Source: Pseudoxanthomonas gei
Lineage (GTDB): Bacteria > Pseudomonadota > Gammaproteobacteria > Xanthomonadales > Xanthomonadaceae
DNA length: 64,000 nucleotides
Assembly: GCF_010119615.1 (NCBI RefSeq)
Contig: NZ_QOVG01000009.1
Location: forward strand, 1-64,000
Reading direction: 5' to 3'
In this document: in pieces, positions 34,527-45,107 of the stretch
Numbering within the stretch: position 1 is the stretch's first letter
Layout: each line of letters starts with the position of its first letter
Notes under the pieces: generated by a model
The model's input: the letters and a program-made list of their open reading frames with translations, nothing else
Databases searched by the model: none
What the model was told of the DNA's origin: nothing
Made by a program: the position numbers and the translations under genes

Positions 34527-37136
34527 ATGAACGACATGGCCCGCACCTCGTCCGATGGCCCGCAGCTGCGTACGCTGCTGCTGACCGACCTGGTTGACTC
34601 GACCGGCCTGGTCGAGCGGCTGGGGGACACGCCGGCCTCGGAACTGTTCCGCGAACACGACCGCCTGGTGCTGAAGCTGCAACAGGCCTGGCGCGGCCGC
34701 CTGATCGATCGCTCCGACGGCCTGCTGCTGCTGTTCGAACGCCCGATCGACGGACTGGGCTTTGCCCTGGATTACACCCGCGGGCTGCACGACATCGGCA
34801 AGGCGCGCGGACTGGAGCTGCAGGCGCGCGCCGGCCTGCATGTCGGCGAAGTGCTGACCTGGAAGAACAGTGACGCCGCGGTGCAGGTCGGGGCCAAGCC
34901 GCTGGAAGTCGAGGGCCTGGCCAAGCCGATGGCCGCACGGCTGATGACGCTCGCGCGCCCCGGCCAGATCCTGCTGTCGGCAGTGGCCGAGTCGCTCACC
35001 CATCGCGCCGCCCGCGAGCTGGGCGAACGGGGTCGCAACCTGCTGTGGAAATCCTATGGCCGCTGGCGTTTCAAGGGCGTGCCGCAGCCGCAGGAGATCT
35101 ACGAGGTCGGCGAGGTCGGGCTGGCGCCCCTGCGTGCGCCGCCCAACATCCCCAAGGCCTGGCGCGACACGCCGTTGTGGCGGCGTCCGGCGGCCCTGGC
35201 GGCCGAACTGGTGCTGGTGGTCGGGCTGGGCGTGGGCGCATGGTTCCTGACCAAGCCGCAGCCGGCCATCGCCTTCGCCGAACGCGACTGGGTGGTGGTC
35301 GGCGACCTGCGCAACCTCACTGGCGAGAAGGTGCTGGACGATTCGCTGTCGCAGGCATTCCGCATCAGCCTGGAACAGTCGCGTTACGTCAACGTGCTGA
35401 GTGACATGAAGTCGCGCGACACCCTGGCGCGCATGCAGCGCAAGCCGGGGACGTTGATCGATCGCGCGGTGGCCTCGGAGATCGCGTTGCGCGATGGGGT
35501 GCGCGCGGTGATCCTGCCAACGGTGTCGGAAGTGGGTGGACGGGTGCGCTTCAGCGCCGAGGTCATTGATCCGCACACGCAGACCACGGTGTATGCGGAG
35601 TCGGCCGATGGACTGGGTGTCGGCTCAACGCTGGGCTCCATCGACAAGGTAACGGCGATGCTGCGTGGAAAGCTGGGAGAGGCGCTGGCCTCGGTCGAGA
35701 AGAATTCCGCGCCCCTGCCGCAGGTCACGTCGGCCAATCTGGATGCGCTTCGATCCTTTGCGTTGGGTCAGAAGTCCTTCGCGCGCAGCGAGTACGCCCA
35801 GGCAGGCGGCTACTACAGGCATGCCGTCGCACTGGATCCCGGGTTCGCCTTGGCTGAAATCGCATTGCTGCGGGTTGAAAACGCCAACAACAATGAATCA
35901 GCCGGCATTTCGCATCTTCATCGCGCCCAGGCATTGCGGAGCAGGCTCACGGCGCGCGATCAATTGTATGTGGACGCGTGGACGGCACGCATCGACGCGC
36001 CTGCCGAGGAACTTGGCAAGTGGGAACAGATGGCCAACCTGTATCCCGACGACTTTCCCGCGGCCATGAACGTCGGTTACATCATGATCGAACGCAACCG
36101 CTACGCGGACGGGCTGGTCGCGGTACAGCGTGCCAATTCCACCAAGAACCCGGCCTATGCCCAAACGCAGCGCCTGCTTGGTGATTTCCTGCTGGCGAAC
36201 GAACGCTACGCGGAATCCGAGCGTGCGCAAACCATCGCATTGGCGCAAGGCGTAAAGGCCGCCGCGATACGCAAGGTCATGATCTACGCCGCGCAGGGCA
36301 GATTCACCGAGGCGGAAAAGGCGTGGCAACGGGTGCGCGTGGCCAGGGATACCGGGGTGCGCTTCGACAGGGTCAGCTTGTACCTGGACCAGGGCGATTG
36401 GCAGGCCGCCATCCGCGAGGCGAAGTTGCTGAGTACGTATCCGCAGCCGGGCACCGTGGCGGCACGCAGTGCGCTTTACCCATTGGCGGTAAGCGAATGG
36501 TTCGGCGGAAACCGGCAGCAGGCATTGCAGACGCTGGATGAGCTATTCAAGTCTGCCCTCGCCAGCGTGGAAGCGCCCCGCAGCAACAGCGATGCGGTCG
36601 CTGACGCCTACGTCGCTATCTCCGGCGCCCTGCTGGCGCAACGCATGGGTGACCGCGCACGCTCACGGCGCGTCCTGCAGGCCCTCGACAAACAGCCTGG
36701 ACTTCGCAAGGTGGCGCCGGTATCGGAACTGCTCGAGGTATTGCGTGCGGGCGAGGCGCTGCTCGACAAGAAACCGGACCTTGCGATCGCGCAGCTGAAG
36801 GAGCTGCTTGCAGGCAATCCGCCGTATCAGGCCCGCGCGCTATTGCTGTCCGCGTATCTCGCCGCCGGCAAGGTCGACGAGGCCAGCACGCAGGCCGACT
36901 GGCTGGGCTCCCACCGTGGCCGTGCCTATGTTGAGCAGGGCTGTGGCTGGTGCCAGCAGCCCCTCAACGTGGTGGACACCACCCTGGGCAAATTGTCGGT
37001 TGCCGAGCTATTGGCAAGGCAGGGCCGGGCCGGGGAAGCGCGCGAGCAGTTGCAGGCATTCGACCGCCGTTGGCCGCTTGCCACGCTGCCCGATCACTTG
37101 CGCGTGCGGCGTACGGCGGTCGATGCGTTCAACTGA
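34527..37136 (+). CDS. Class III nucleotide cyclase with TPR repeats (peptide-modification-system cyclase type)
   Basis: 869 residues. N-terminal class III cyclase domain (about 15-195): metal aspartates at Asp21 (LLTDLVDST) and Asp64 (DRSDGLLLLF), LHVGEV, and LAKPMAARLM with Arg138; the Asn usually four residues before that Arg is Pro here. One TM helix (about 223-241) follows, then a FlgO/TolB-like region and TPR repeats to the C-terminus, giving a membrane-tethered sensor. Large cyclases of this plan next to small leader-peptide genes are catalogued as putative peptide modification system cyclases; a Xanthomonas relative (XC_0250, from memory) makes cGMP. The gene's end overlaps the convergent peptide gene by 43 bp. 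Confidence 0.85.
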   Translation: MNDMARTSSDGPQLRTLLLTDLVDSTGLVERLGDTPASELFREHDRLVLKLQQAWRGRLIDRSDGLLLLFERPIDGLGFALDYTRGLHDIGKARGLELQARAGLHVGEVLTWKNSDAAVQVGAKPLEVEGLAKPMAARLMTLARPGQILLSAVAESLTHRAARELGERGRNLLWKSYGRWRFKGVPQPQEIYEVGEVGLAPLRAPPNIPKAWRDTPLWRRPAALAAELVLVVGLGVGAWFLTKPQPAIAFAERDWVVVGDLRNLTGEKVLDDSLSQAFRISLEQSRYVNVLSDMKSRDTLARMQRKPGTLIDRAVASEIALRDGVRAVILPTVSEVGGRVRFSAEVIDPHTQTTVYAESADGLGVGSTLGSIDKVTAMLRGKLGEALASVEKNSAPLPQVTSANLDALRSFALGQKSFARSEYAQAGGYYRHAVALDPGFALAEIALLRVENANNNESAGISHLHRAQALRSRLTARDQLYVDAWTARIDAPAEELGKWEQMANLYPDDFPAAMNVGYIMIERNRYADGLVAVQRANSTKNPAYAQTQRLLGDFLLANERYAESERAQTIALAQGVKAAAIRKVMIYAAQGRFTEAEKAWQRVRVARDTGVRFDRVSLYLDQGDWQAAIREAKLLSTYPQPGTVAARSALYPLAVSEWFGGNRQQALQTLDELFKSALASVEAPRSNSDAVADAYVAISGALLAQRMGDRARSRRVLQALDKQPGLRKVAPVSELLEVLRAGEALLDKKPDLAIAQLKELLAGNPPYQARALLLSAYLAAGKVDEASTQADWLGSHRGRAYVEQGCGWCQQPLNVVDTTLGKLSVAELLARQGRAGEAREQLQAFDRRWPLATLPDHLRVRRTAVDAFN

Positions 37137-37438
37137 ATCGGCTGATGTCCCAGGCCGGCGGTCAGATTGGCCAGGATTTCCTGTCGCGCCTTGATTATTT
37201 CGCTCTTGGGCGCGATGTTCTGGACGCGCGCGCAACCGCACCACTGCTCGAAGCGGGCCGCCGCCTCGGCATCGCCTTTAGGTAGTTTGTGCCCCGCCTG
37301 CAGGAGCGCGGCGCCGGGATCGTTCTTGAACAGCCGGCGAAACTCGTTGTCCGTGCTCAGCTTGTCCATCAGCTTGCCCGCGACCTTCGGATCCAGAGGC
37401 GCGGCCTTCCCCGACGCGCCGGTCTTCTTCGTTGCCAT
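37094..37438 (-). CDS. Putative modified peptide precursor with NHLP-like leader
   Basis: 114 residues. The first half (DPKVAGKLMDKLSTDNEFRRLFKNDPGAALLQAGH) has the pattern of nitrile-hydratase-like leader peptides (NHLP) in the family annotated as putative modified peptide in xanthomonads. Two cysteines, Cys67 and Cys69 (FEQWCGCARVQ), are the only ones; the tail is polar and ends basic (ASTAVRRTRK). Start ATG has TAGGGGAAC upstream. It is divergent from the SagB-like dehydrogenase and convergent with the cyclase. It could be a RiPP precursor whose core and modification are unknown. Confidence 0.75.
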   Translation of the reverse strand: MATKKTGASGKAAPLDPKVAGKLMDKLSTDNEFRRLFKNDPGAALLQAGHKLPKGDAEAAARFEQWCGCARVQNIAPKSEIIKARQEILANLTAGLGHQPIQLNASTAVRRTRK

Positions 37439-37481
37439 GTTGTTCCCCTAGCCAGGGCCCGTTGCAGGCCTGTCGGATCGC

Positions 37482-37510
37482 AATCTAGCCTTGTCCGCGT
37501 CGCTAAACAA
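37482..37510 (-). promoter_or_regulatory. Candidate promoter of the peptide gene
   Basis: Read on the minus strand: TTGTTT (-35, 37505-37510), a 17-nt spacer and TAGATT (-10, 37482-37487), 44 nt before the peptide start codon. A sigma-70-like match in the only AT-richer part of the 109-bp divergent region. Confidence 0.45.
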
Positions 37511-37547
37511 CCGTAGGGTTGCGCGTCGATATCAGTGGGGAAGCACC

Positions 37548-38726
37548 ATGCGGGTGCGTCGTTGCAAGGTGCTGTACCTGGAGCCGCGCGAGCAGGTCGA
37601 GTTCGACCTGGACATCCTGCTTGCTGGCGGCAATGGGATGCGTCGCGAGCGTCGCTGGCTGGCCCTGGCCCCGCATCTAGGCGAAGAAATAGAAGTGGAT
37701 GCCGACGAACGCGAACTGCTCGGCGCATTGAGCCCCGACGAATGGATCGACAGCAGTGAGCTGGCCGGTGCGTCGGCCTTGGCGATCAAACGTCTGTTGA
37801 AAACAGGCCTCGTCATCGGGGCCGGCAAGCGCCACGCCGCCCCGCGCGCTCGCGACGAACGCCTGCGTGGCGTGTACTGGCATCCGCTGGCCGCGACCCT
37901 GCATGCCTTCACCCGCTGGCACGAGGCCGATGCGGTGCAGGCCATGCAGGACACCGGCACCGAAACCGCCGGCGAATTGCGCCAGGTCCTGGGCGCACCC
38001 CCGGTGGAGGCGCCGGAAATCGGCGGGCACGACCAGCGCATCCGTTTGCCGCGTGCAGCGCGCAACGACTTCGACCAACTGCTTGCGCGGCGCGCCACCT
38101 GCCGCAATTTCGACGCCGGCACGCCGCTGCCGCATGGTTTGTTCGCGCAACTTATGGAGCGCGTGTTTTCCGCCCAGTCGCAGGTGCGCGTCAGCGACGA
38201 CACCGTCTTCCTCAAGAAGACCAGCCCTTCCGGCGGCGGCCTGCATCCGATCGAGGCCTACCTGATCGTGCAGAACGTGGCCGGCCTGGCGCCCGGCCTG
38301 TACCACTACCATCCGGTCGCCCATGCACTGGAGCCGCTGCCGGCGCCGGACCGGCCCCTGCACGCACTGGCGATGGCCGCCGTAGCCGAGCAGCACTGGT
38401 TCGCCAATGCCCACGCCATGGTGTTGCTGGCCCCACGCTACGACCGCTCGTTCTGGAAGTACCGCAACCACGCCAAGGCCCACCGCGCCATCACGCTGGA
38501 AGCGGGACACCTCTCGCAGACGTTGTACCTGGCCGCGACCGAGGCCGGGCTGGCCGCCTACATCACCTGCGCCATCAACGAAGTGCCGCTGGAGCAGGCC
38601 TTCGGTCTGGATCACGCCAGCAACGGCGCACTGGCCATCTGCGGCTTCGGCTGGCGCGGCGACGAAATGGTGACCATGGAACTGGATCCGGCCGGGGAAA
38701 TCTGGCGCACCGGGGAAGCCTCCTGA
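37548..38726 (+). CDS. SagB-like FMN-dependent peptide maturation dehydrogenase
   Basis: 392 residues. N-terminal part (about 1-150) is a winged-helix-like region with no catalytic motif; the C-terminal nitroreductase fold starts RRATCRNFDAG (about 181-191), then KKTSPSGGGLHPIEAYLIV (FMN-binding, about 223-241), YHYHP, and AGHLSQTLYLAATEAGL. SagB/ThcOx enzymes oxidise azolines to azoles in thiazole/oxazole-modified peptides. No YcaO cyclodehydratase or E1-like partner is nearby, so the reaction here may differ. This clade is named putative peptide maturation dehydrogenase in databases, as I recall. ATG 37548 chosen; an upstream start adds 19 residues. Confidence 0.85.
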   Translation: MRVRRCKVLYLEPREQVEFDLDILLAGGNGMRRERRWLALAPHLGEEIEVDADERELLGALSPDEWIDSSELAGASALAIKRLLKTGLVIGAGKRHAAPRARDERLRGVYWHPLAATLHAFTRWHEADAVQAMQDTGTETAGELRQVLGAPPVEAPEIGGHDQRIRLPRAARNDFDQLLARRATCRNFDAGTPLPHGLFAQLMERVFSAQSQVRVSDDTVFLKKTSPSGGGLHPIEAYLIVQNVAGLAPGLYHYHPVAHALEPLPAPDRPLHALAMAAVAEQHWFANAHAMVLLAPRYDRSFWKYRNHAKAHRAITLEAGHLSQTLYLAATEAGLAAYITCAINEVPLEQAFGLDHASNGALAICGFGWRGDEMVTMELDPAGEIWRTGEAS

Positions 38727-38739
38727 CGCCGCCGCCCCT

Positions 38740-38839
38740 GTAGAGCCGAGCTTGCCCGGCGGCTGTTGAATTCCCAGGACCCCAACGCGCAGGCCCAGCT
38801 CGGCGCCGCAAAGAGCGAGTCCGGCAAGCCCGGCGCTAT
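38740..38839. repeat. GTAG/REP-like inverted doublet
   Basis: GTAGAGCCGAGCTTGCCCGG and, inverted, TAGCGCCGGGCTTGCCGGA are imperfect reverse complements separated by about 55 bp. The motif (GTAG..GCCG.GCTTGC) is the form of palindromic GTAG elements described in Stenotrophomonas. It lies between convergent genes. Confidence 0.6.
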
Positions 38840-39234
38840 GGCTTCCTGGGAAGGCCGTCGTCCGGATCGATACTGGCCCAGGGCACGTGGTCATCCCAGT
38901 GCGCATGCACCTGCGGCGCGCGGTCGAGCGGGGTGGTGAAGTGGGCCAGGGCGATATGCAGTTCACCGGGCCAGCGTGGCGACCGGAACAGCATCATGGT
39001 GCCGCAATGGCTGCAGAAGCCGCGTTCGGCGCCTGGCGTGGATTGGTACCAGCGCAGTCGCTGCGCCGGATCATCGATCACGCAGCGGGCCGCTTCCATG
39101 CCCACCCAGGTCACGAACGCCGCCCCATGCGCGCGGCGGCACAGGCTGCAATGGCAGTGCGCGACCCACTTGCTGGGCAGCGTGGCTTCAAGTTTGACTT
39201 CGCCGCAAAGGCATTGGGCGTGGGCGGTGGTCAT
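38836..39234 (-). CDS. GFA-family (glutathione-dependent formaldehyde-activating-like) protein
   Basis: 132-residue zinc protein with the GFA pattern: CLCGEV near residue 8, CHCSLCRRAHGAAF near 27-35 and CSHCGTM near 74, all seven cysteines in the usual spacing. GFA folds were named from formaldehyde-glutathione chemistry, but most members have unknown substrates. Single gene, convergent with the dehydrogenase gene. Confident on family, not on substrate. Confidence 0.9.
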   Translation of the reverse strand: MTTAHAQCLCGEVKLEATLPSKWVAHCHCSLCRRAHGAAFVTWVGMEAARCVIDDPAQRLRWYQSTPGAERGFCSHCGTMMLFRSPRWPGELHIALAHFTTPLDRAPQVHAHWDDHVPWASIDPDDGLPRKP

Positions 39235-39262
39235 GGATATTCCTTCGTGCGATTTCTCCAGT

Positions 39263-39290
39263 CGTCATCCCCGGCGTCGCGGGGATGACG
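39263..39290. repeat. Perfect hairpin, dispersed-repeat type
   Basis: Stem CGTCATCCCCG/CGGGGATGACG (11 bp) with a 6-nt loop, 25 nt downstream of the S9 peptidase stop on the minus strand. No T-run follows. The CGTCATCCCCG palindrome is a common dispersed repeat and may act as a terminator or mRNA-end stabiliser. Confidence 0.65.
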
Positions 39291-39315
39291 ATGGGAAATC
39301 ATGCGTGGCGAACGA

Positions 39316-41382
39316 CTACTTCTTGATCTCCTGCTTGTGCGTCTTCAACGCCTCCACCAGTCCGGGCACTCCGCCGGCGCCGGTCGGCACGCTGATGCTG
39401 GAACCTTCGAAGTCATCGCCGATCGGCTCGACCCGGCCGCCCAGGCACTGGCCCAGGAAACCTTCGGTGACCGCATTGAAGGCCTTGTTGTTGGCCGGCC
39501 GCGCAAAGCCATGGCCTTCATCGGGGAACAGCACGTAGGTGACCGGGATGTTCTTGGCCTGCATCGCATTGACGATCTGGTCGGCCTCGGCCTGCTTCAC
39601 GCGCGGGTCGTTGGCGCCCTGGCCGATCAGCAACGGCTTGGTGATCCGGTCGGCGCGGCTCAGCGGCGAGCGCTCGACCAGCCACTTCTTGCCATCCTCG
39701 GTGCGCGGGTCGCCCATGCGCTTGGCCAGCTGCTCGTAGAAGCTGGCCCAGTAGGCCGGCACCGTGCTCAGCAGGGTGTTGAGGTTGGACGGACCGACGA
39801 TGTCCACGCCGCATTTGAACGCATCCGGAGTGAAGGTCACGCCGACCAGGGTGGCGTAGCCGCCATAGCTGCCGCCCATGATCGCCACCTGGTCCTGGGT
39901 GGTGACGCCCGACTTGACCGCCCACTGCACCGCGTCCAGCAGATCATCGTGCATCTTGGCTGCCCACTCACCGTTGCCGGCGTTGGTGAATTCCTTGCCG
40001 AAGCCGGTGGAACCACGGAAGTTGACCTGCAGGGTCGCGTAGCCGCGATTGGCCAGCCACTGCGCATAGCCGCTGTAGCCATAGCCGTCGCGTGCCCAGG
40101 GCCCGCCATGCACCATCAGCACCATCGGTACCGGCGCATCGGCCTTGCCATCGTTGTTGGCGTCGGCGGCCTGGGGCAGGGTGAGGTAACTGACCAGGTT
40201 CAGGCCATCGCGCGACCTGATCTCCTGCGGCCATTGCGGCACCAGCGGTTTGCCCTCCAGGGCCGGACGCGCGGAGAACAGCTTGGTCAGCTTGCCGCCG
40301 TCGCCGCGGTCGTAGCGGTAATAGGACACCGGCGTCTCGGCCGCCGAGTAGGTCACGATCCAGGTCCTGTCGTCGTAGGTGCGTGCATTGACGCCGACTT
40401 CGCCCGGGCCGAGGGCCTGCAGCTTCTTCAGGTCCGCGCCGATGCCGGCATCGAGCGGGTTCCATTCCTCGCGCAGGTAGTCCACCGCGACCGCCTGGAC
40501 CACCCCGGTCTTCGGGTCGGTCAGCGCGTTGCCCGCGTCGGCGCGCTTGTCTTCGAACAGCAGCTTCTTGCCGCCGCTGGCCACGTCGACCGCATACAGC
40601 GCCGCCGTATTGCGGCCGCGCGAATCCAGCGAGTACAGGGTCTTGCCGTCGGTGGTCAGGCCCACCGGCATGGTGGTCTGCGAATCCTCGAACGGGATCG
40701 TGTCGTAGGGCTTCCAGCCGCCCTGGCCATCGGCCTGCAGCACTTCCTGGCCACCGTCGGGCCGGGACTTGGTGGCGAAGCGCAGCGCGTAGCCGTCATC
40801 GACCAGATAGCCGCCGATCTCGTCCTCGTTCTTTTCCACAAGCGTGCGCTTGCCGCTGGCCAGGTCCACGCGATACAGGTCATGCCACTTCTGGTCGCGG
40901 TCGTTCATGCCGACCAGGATCGATTCGGGATGGGCATGGCTTGTCCCGACCACCTGGGCGGTGGTTTTCGGGAACGGCGTCAGGTCGGTGGCCTTGCCGG
41001 AAGCCACGTCGACACTGAAGAGATGGAAGTCCTCGTCGCCACCGCTGTCGCGCAGGTACAGCAGCACGCCGGGCTGGTAGGACCAGAAATAGTTGCGGAT
41101 GCCGCGCGCCTTGTCGGCGGTGACCGCCTTGGCCCGGGTGGGATCGGCGGCAGGGGCCACCCACACATTCATGACGCCGTCGACCGGCGCCAGCCAGCTC
41201 AGGGTCTTGCCATCGGGACTGATCAGCACGCTCGAGCGCTCGGGATTGCCGAACAGCAGGTCGCGCGGAATCAGCTCGGTGCCGGCCACCTGCTGCGCAG
41301 CGGCAGCCTGGTCCTGGGCCAGGGCGGTGGAAATGGAAAGCGACAGCAGCAGTGCCGTGGCGGTGATCGAATGACGATGCAT
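39316..41382 (-). CDS. S9-family prolyl oligopeptidase-like peptidase, secreted
   Basis: 688 residues with a signal peptide (about 1-23, SITATALLLSLSISTALAQ). A seven-bladed-propeller-like N-terminal half (repeated DxxSGK segments) is followed by the alpha/beta-hydrolase: VLMVHGGPW (oxyanion), GGSYGGYAT nucleophile Ser, GANDPRV Asp and DEGHGF His. Resembles periplasmic dipeptidyl/acylaminoacyl-peptidases abundant in this group. ATG at 41382 has GGAGAAAC upstream; two earlier ATGs lack one. Confidence 0.92.
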   Translation of the reverse strand: MHRHSITATALLLSLSISTALAQDQAAAAQQVAGTELIPRDLLFGNPERSSVLISPDGKTLSWLAPVDGVMNVWVAPAADPTRAKAVTADKARGIRNYFWSYQPGVLLYLRDSGGDEDFHLFSVDVASGKATDLTPFPKTTAQVVGTSHAHPESILVGMNDRDQKWHDLYRVDLASGKRTLVEKNEDEIGGYLVDDGYALRFATKSRPDGGQEVLQADGQGGWKPYDTIPFEDSQTTMPVGLTTDGKTLYSLDSRGRNTAALYAVDVASGGKKLLFEDKRADAGNALTDPKTGVVQAVAVDYLREEWNPLDAGIGADLKKLQALGPGEVGVNARTYDDRTWIVTYSAAETPVSYYRYDRGDGGKLTKLFSARPALEGKPLVPQWPQEIRSRDGLNLVSYLTLPQAADANNDGKADAPVPMVLMVHGGPWARDGYGYSGYAQWLANRGYATLQVNFRGSTGFGKEFTNAGNGEWAAKMHDDLLDAVQWAVKSGVTTQDQVAIMGGSYGGYATLVGVTFTPDAFKCGVDIVGPSNLNTLLSTVPAYWASFYEQLAKRMGDPRTEDGKKWLVERSPLSRADRITKPLLIGQGANDPRVKQAEADQIVNAMQAKNIPVTYVLFPDEGHGFARPANNKAFNAVTEGFLGQCLGGRVEPIGDDFEGSSISVPTGAGGVPGLVEALKTHKQEIKK

Positions 41383-41528
41383 CGGGCGTTTCTCCATGCG
41401 TGCAAGGGATAGGTGCGAAGGGCGACGGGCCGGCGGCCATGCCGACAAGGACAGCGGCAGGCGCGCAACGCCAAGTCAGTGGAGCATGCCTCAGCCGGGT
41501 CGCGCATGTGACCCAAGGCAGGGGTCGG

Positions 41529-43850
<2,322 letters not shown>

Positions 43851-44031
43851 CAAATTGCAGCCGGCCGGCGTGCAGCGCGCCTGCACGGCTGCCGGTCCGG
43901 CCAGGCCTTGAGCTCGATTGCGATCGCAGAGATGGCAATGGCGGGCGGCCCGCCCTACGCCGTGTCTATCGTTTTTTGCGTATCAAGAGCAGCCGGGCAA
44001 GCCCGGCGCTGCGCGGATGGGGTCGAAGGCG

Positions 44032-44883
44032 TTATTCGCTCAACGCCTTGGCCACGAACGGCGGCGCTACCAGCGCGCCGGTGTGCAGGTGCGCGCTGTA
44101 GTACAGCGTTTCGAAGGTCTTGCTGCTGGCGTCGCCTTCGCGGAAATCGAAGTTGCCCGACTTCCGGGCCAGGGTCACGCTCCACCAGCCGGTCGGGTAG
44201 CAGGGCTGCGGGAAGGGCAACGTCTTGAAGGTGGTGAAGCCCGCCTTGCGCATCTCGCCGCGCATTTCCTTGATCAGTTCCAGCAAGGCCAGCGGCGACT
44301 CGGATTGCTGCACCAGGATGCCGTCGTCCTTCAACGCGCGGAAGCAGGAATCGTAGAACGCCTTGTTGAACAGGCCCTCGGCCGGACCCACCGGATCGGT
44401 GGAGTCGACGATGACCACGTCCACGCTGCCGGCCGGGCAGTTGGCCATGTAGGCCACGCCATCATCGAACAGCAGTTCGGCGCGCGGGTCGCTGTTGCTC
44501 TCGCACAGCTCGGGGAAATATTTCTCCGACATGCGCGTGACCTGCTCGTCGATGTCGCACTGGGTGGCGCTCTGCACGCCCTGGTGCTTGAGCACCTCGC
44601 GCAGGGTGCCGCAGTCGCCGCCGCCGATGATCACCACGCGCTTGGGATCGGCGTGGGTGTACAGCGCCGGGTGCGAAATCATCTCGTGGTAGAAGAAATT
44701 GTCGCGCGTGGTCAGCATCACCGCGCCATCGATCAGCATCAGGTTGCCCCAGTCGGTGGTGGCGTAGATCTCGATCTTCTGGAACGGCGACTGCACTTCG
44801 TCCAGCTTGCCGGTGGTGCGGAAGCCGATGGCCGAGCCGGTGGGCTGGAAGTGTTCGATGTACCAGGTGTCGTTGGTGGTCAT
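44032..44883 (-). CDS. speE: Spermidine synthase
   Basis: Aminopropyltransferase making spermidine from putrescine and decarboxylated SAM. 283 residues. Key segments: YHEMISHPALYTH, GGGDCGTLREVLKH (nucleotide site), VDSTDPVGPAEGLF with the catalytic Asp, and FPQPCYPTGWWS. Start at MTTNDTWYIEHFQP; the 56 upstream in-frame codons are non-homologous. Divergent from speA, so the two polyamine genes share a 224-bp control region. Confidence 0.95.
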   Translation of the reverse strand: MTTNDTWYIEHFQPTGSAIGFRTTGKLDEVQSPFQKIEIYATTDWGNLMLIDGAVMLTTRDNFFYHEMISHPALYTHADPKRVVIIGGGDCGTLREVLKHQGVQSATQCDIDEQVTRMSEKYFPELCESNSDPRAELLFDDGVAYMANCPAGSVDVVIVDSTDPVGPAEGLFNKAFYDSCFRALKDDGILVQQSESPLALLELIKEMRGEMRKAGFTTFKTLPFPQPCYPTGWWSVTLARKSGNFDFREGDASSKTFETLYYSAHLHTGALVAPPFVAKALSE

Positions 44884-45065
44884 GCGGGGGTTTCCGGATG
44901 TGAAGGGCGAGAGGATCGATTCTCCCGCCGGGGCAAGGGTGGGCGGCAATGCAGGTGCGGCAGTTCGCCATTGCTGGCGCGTTGCGACGCGTTCCTTCCC
45001 GTCGCGCCCGCCATTGCCTTGCGGCGCGGCCGCGAATTGTAACGAACCCATGTGATGCAGGACGT

Positions 45066-45071
45066 TAGAAT
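45066..45071 (+). promoter_or_regulatory. Candidate -10 element for speA
   Basis: TAGAAT (5 of 6 to consensus) 36 nt upstream of the speA ATG, in the AT-richer part of the speE/speA divergent region. No convincing -35 at 16-18 nt spacing. Confidence 0.3.
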
Positions 45072-45107
45072 GCGCGTCCCTCGATATTTCCCAGCCGGAT
45101 TGCGCCC

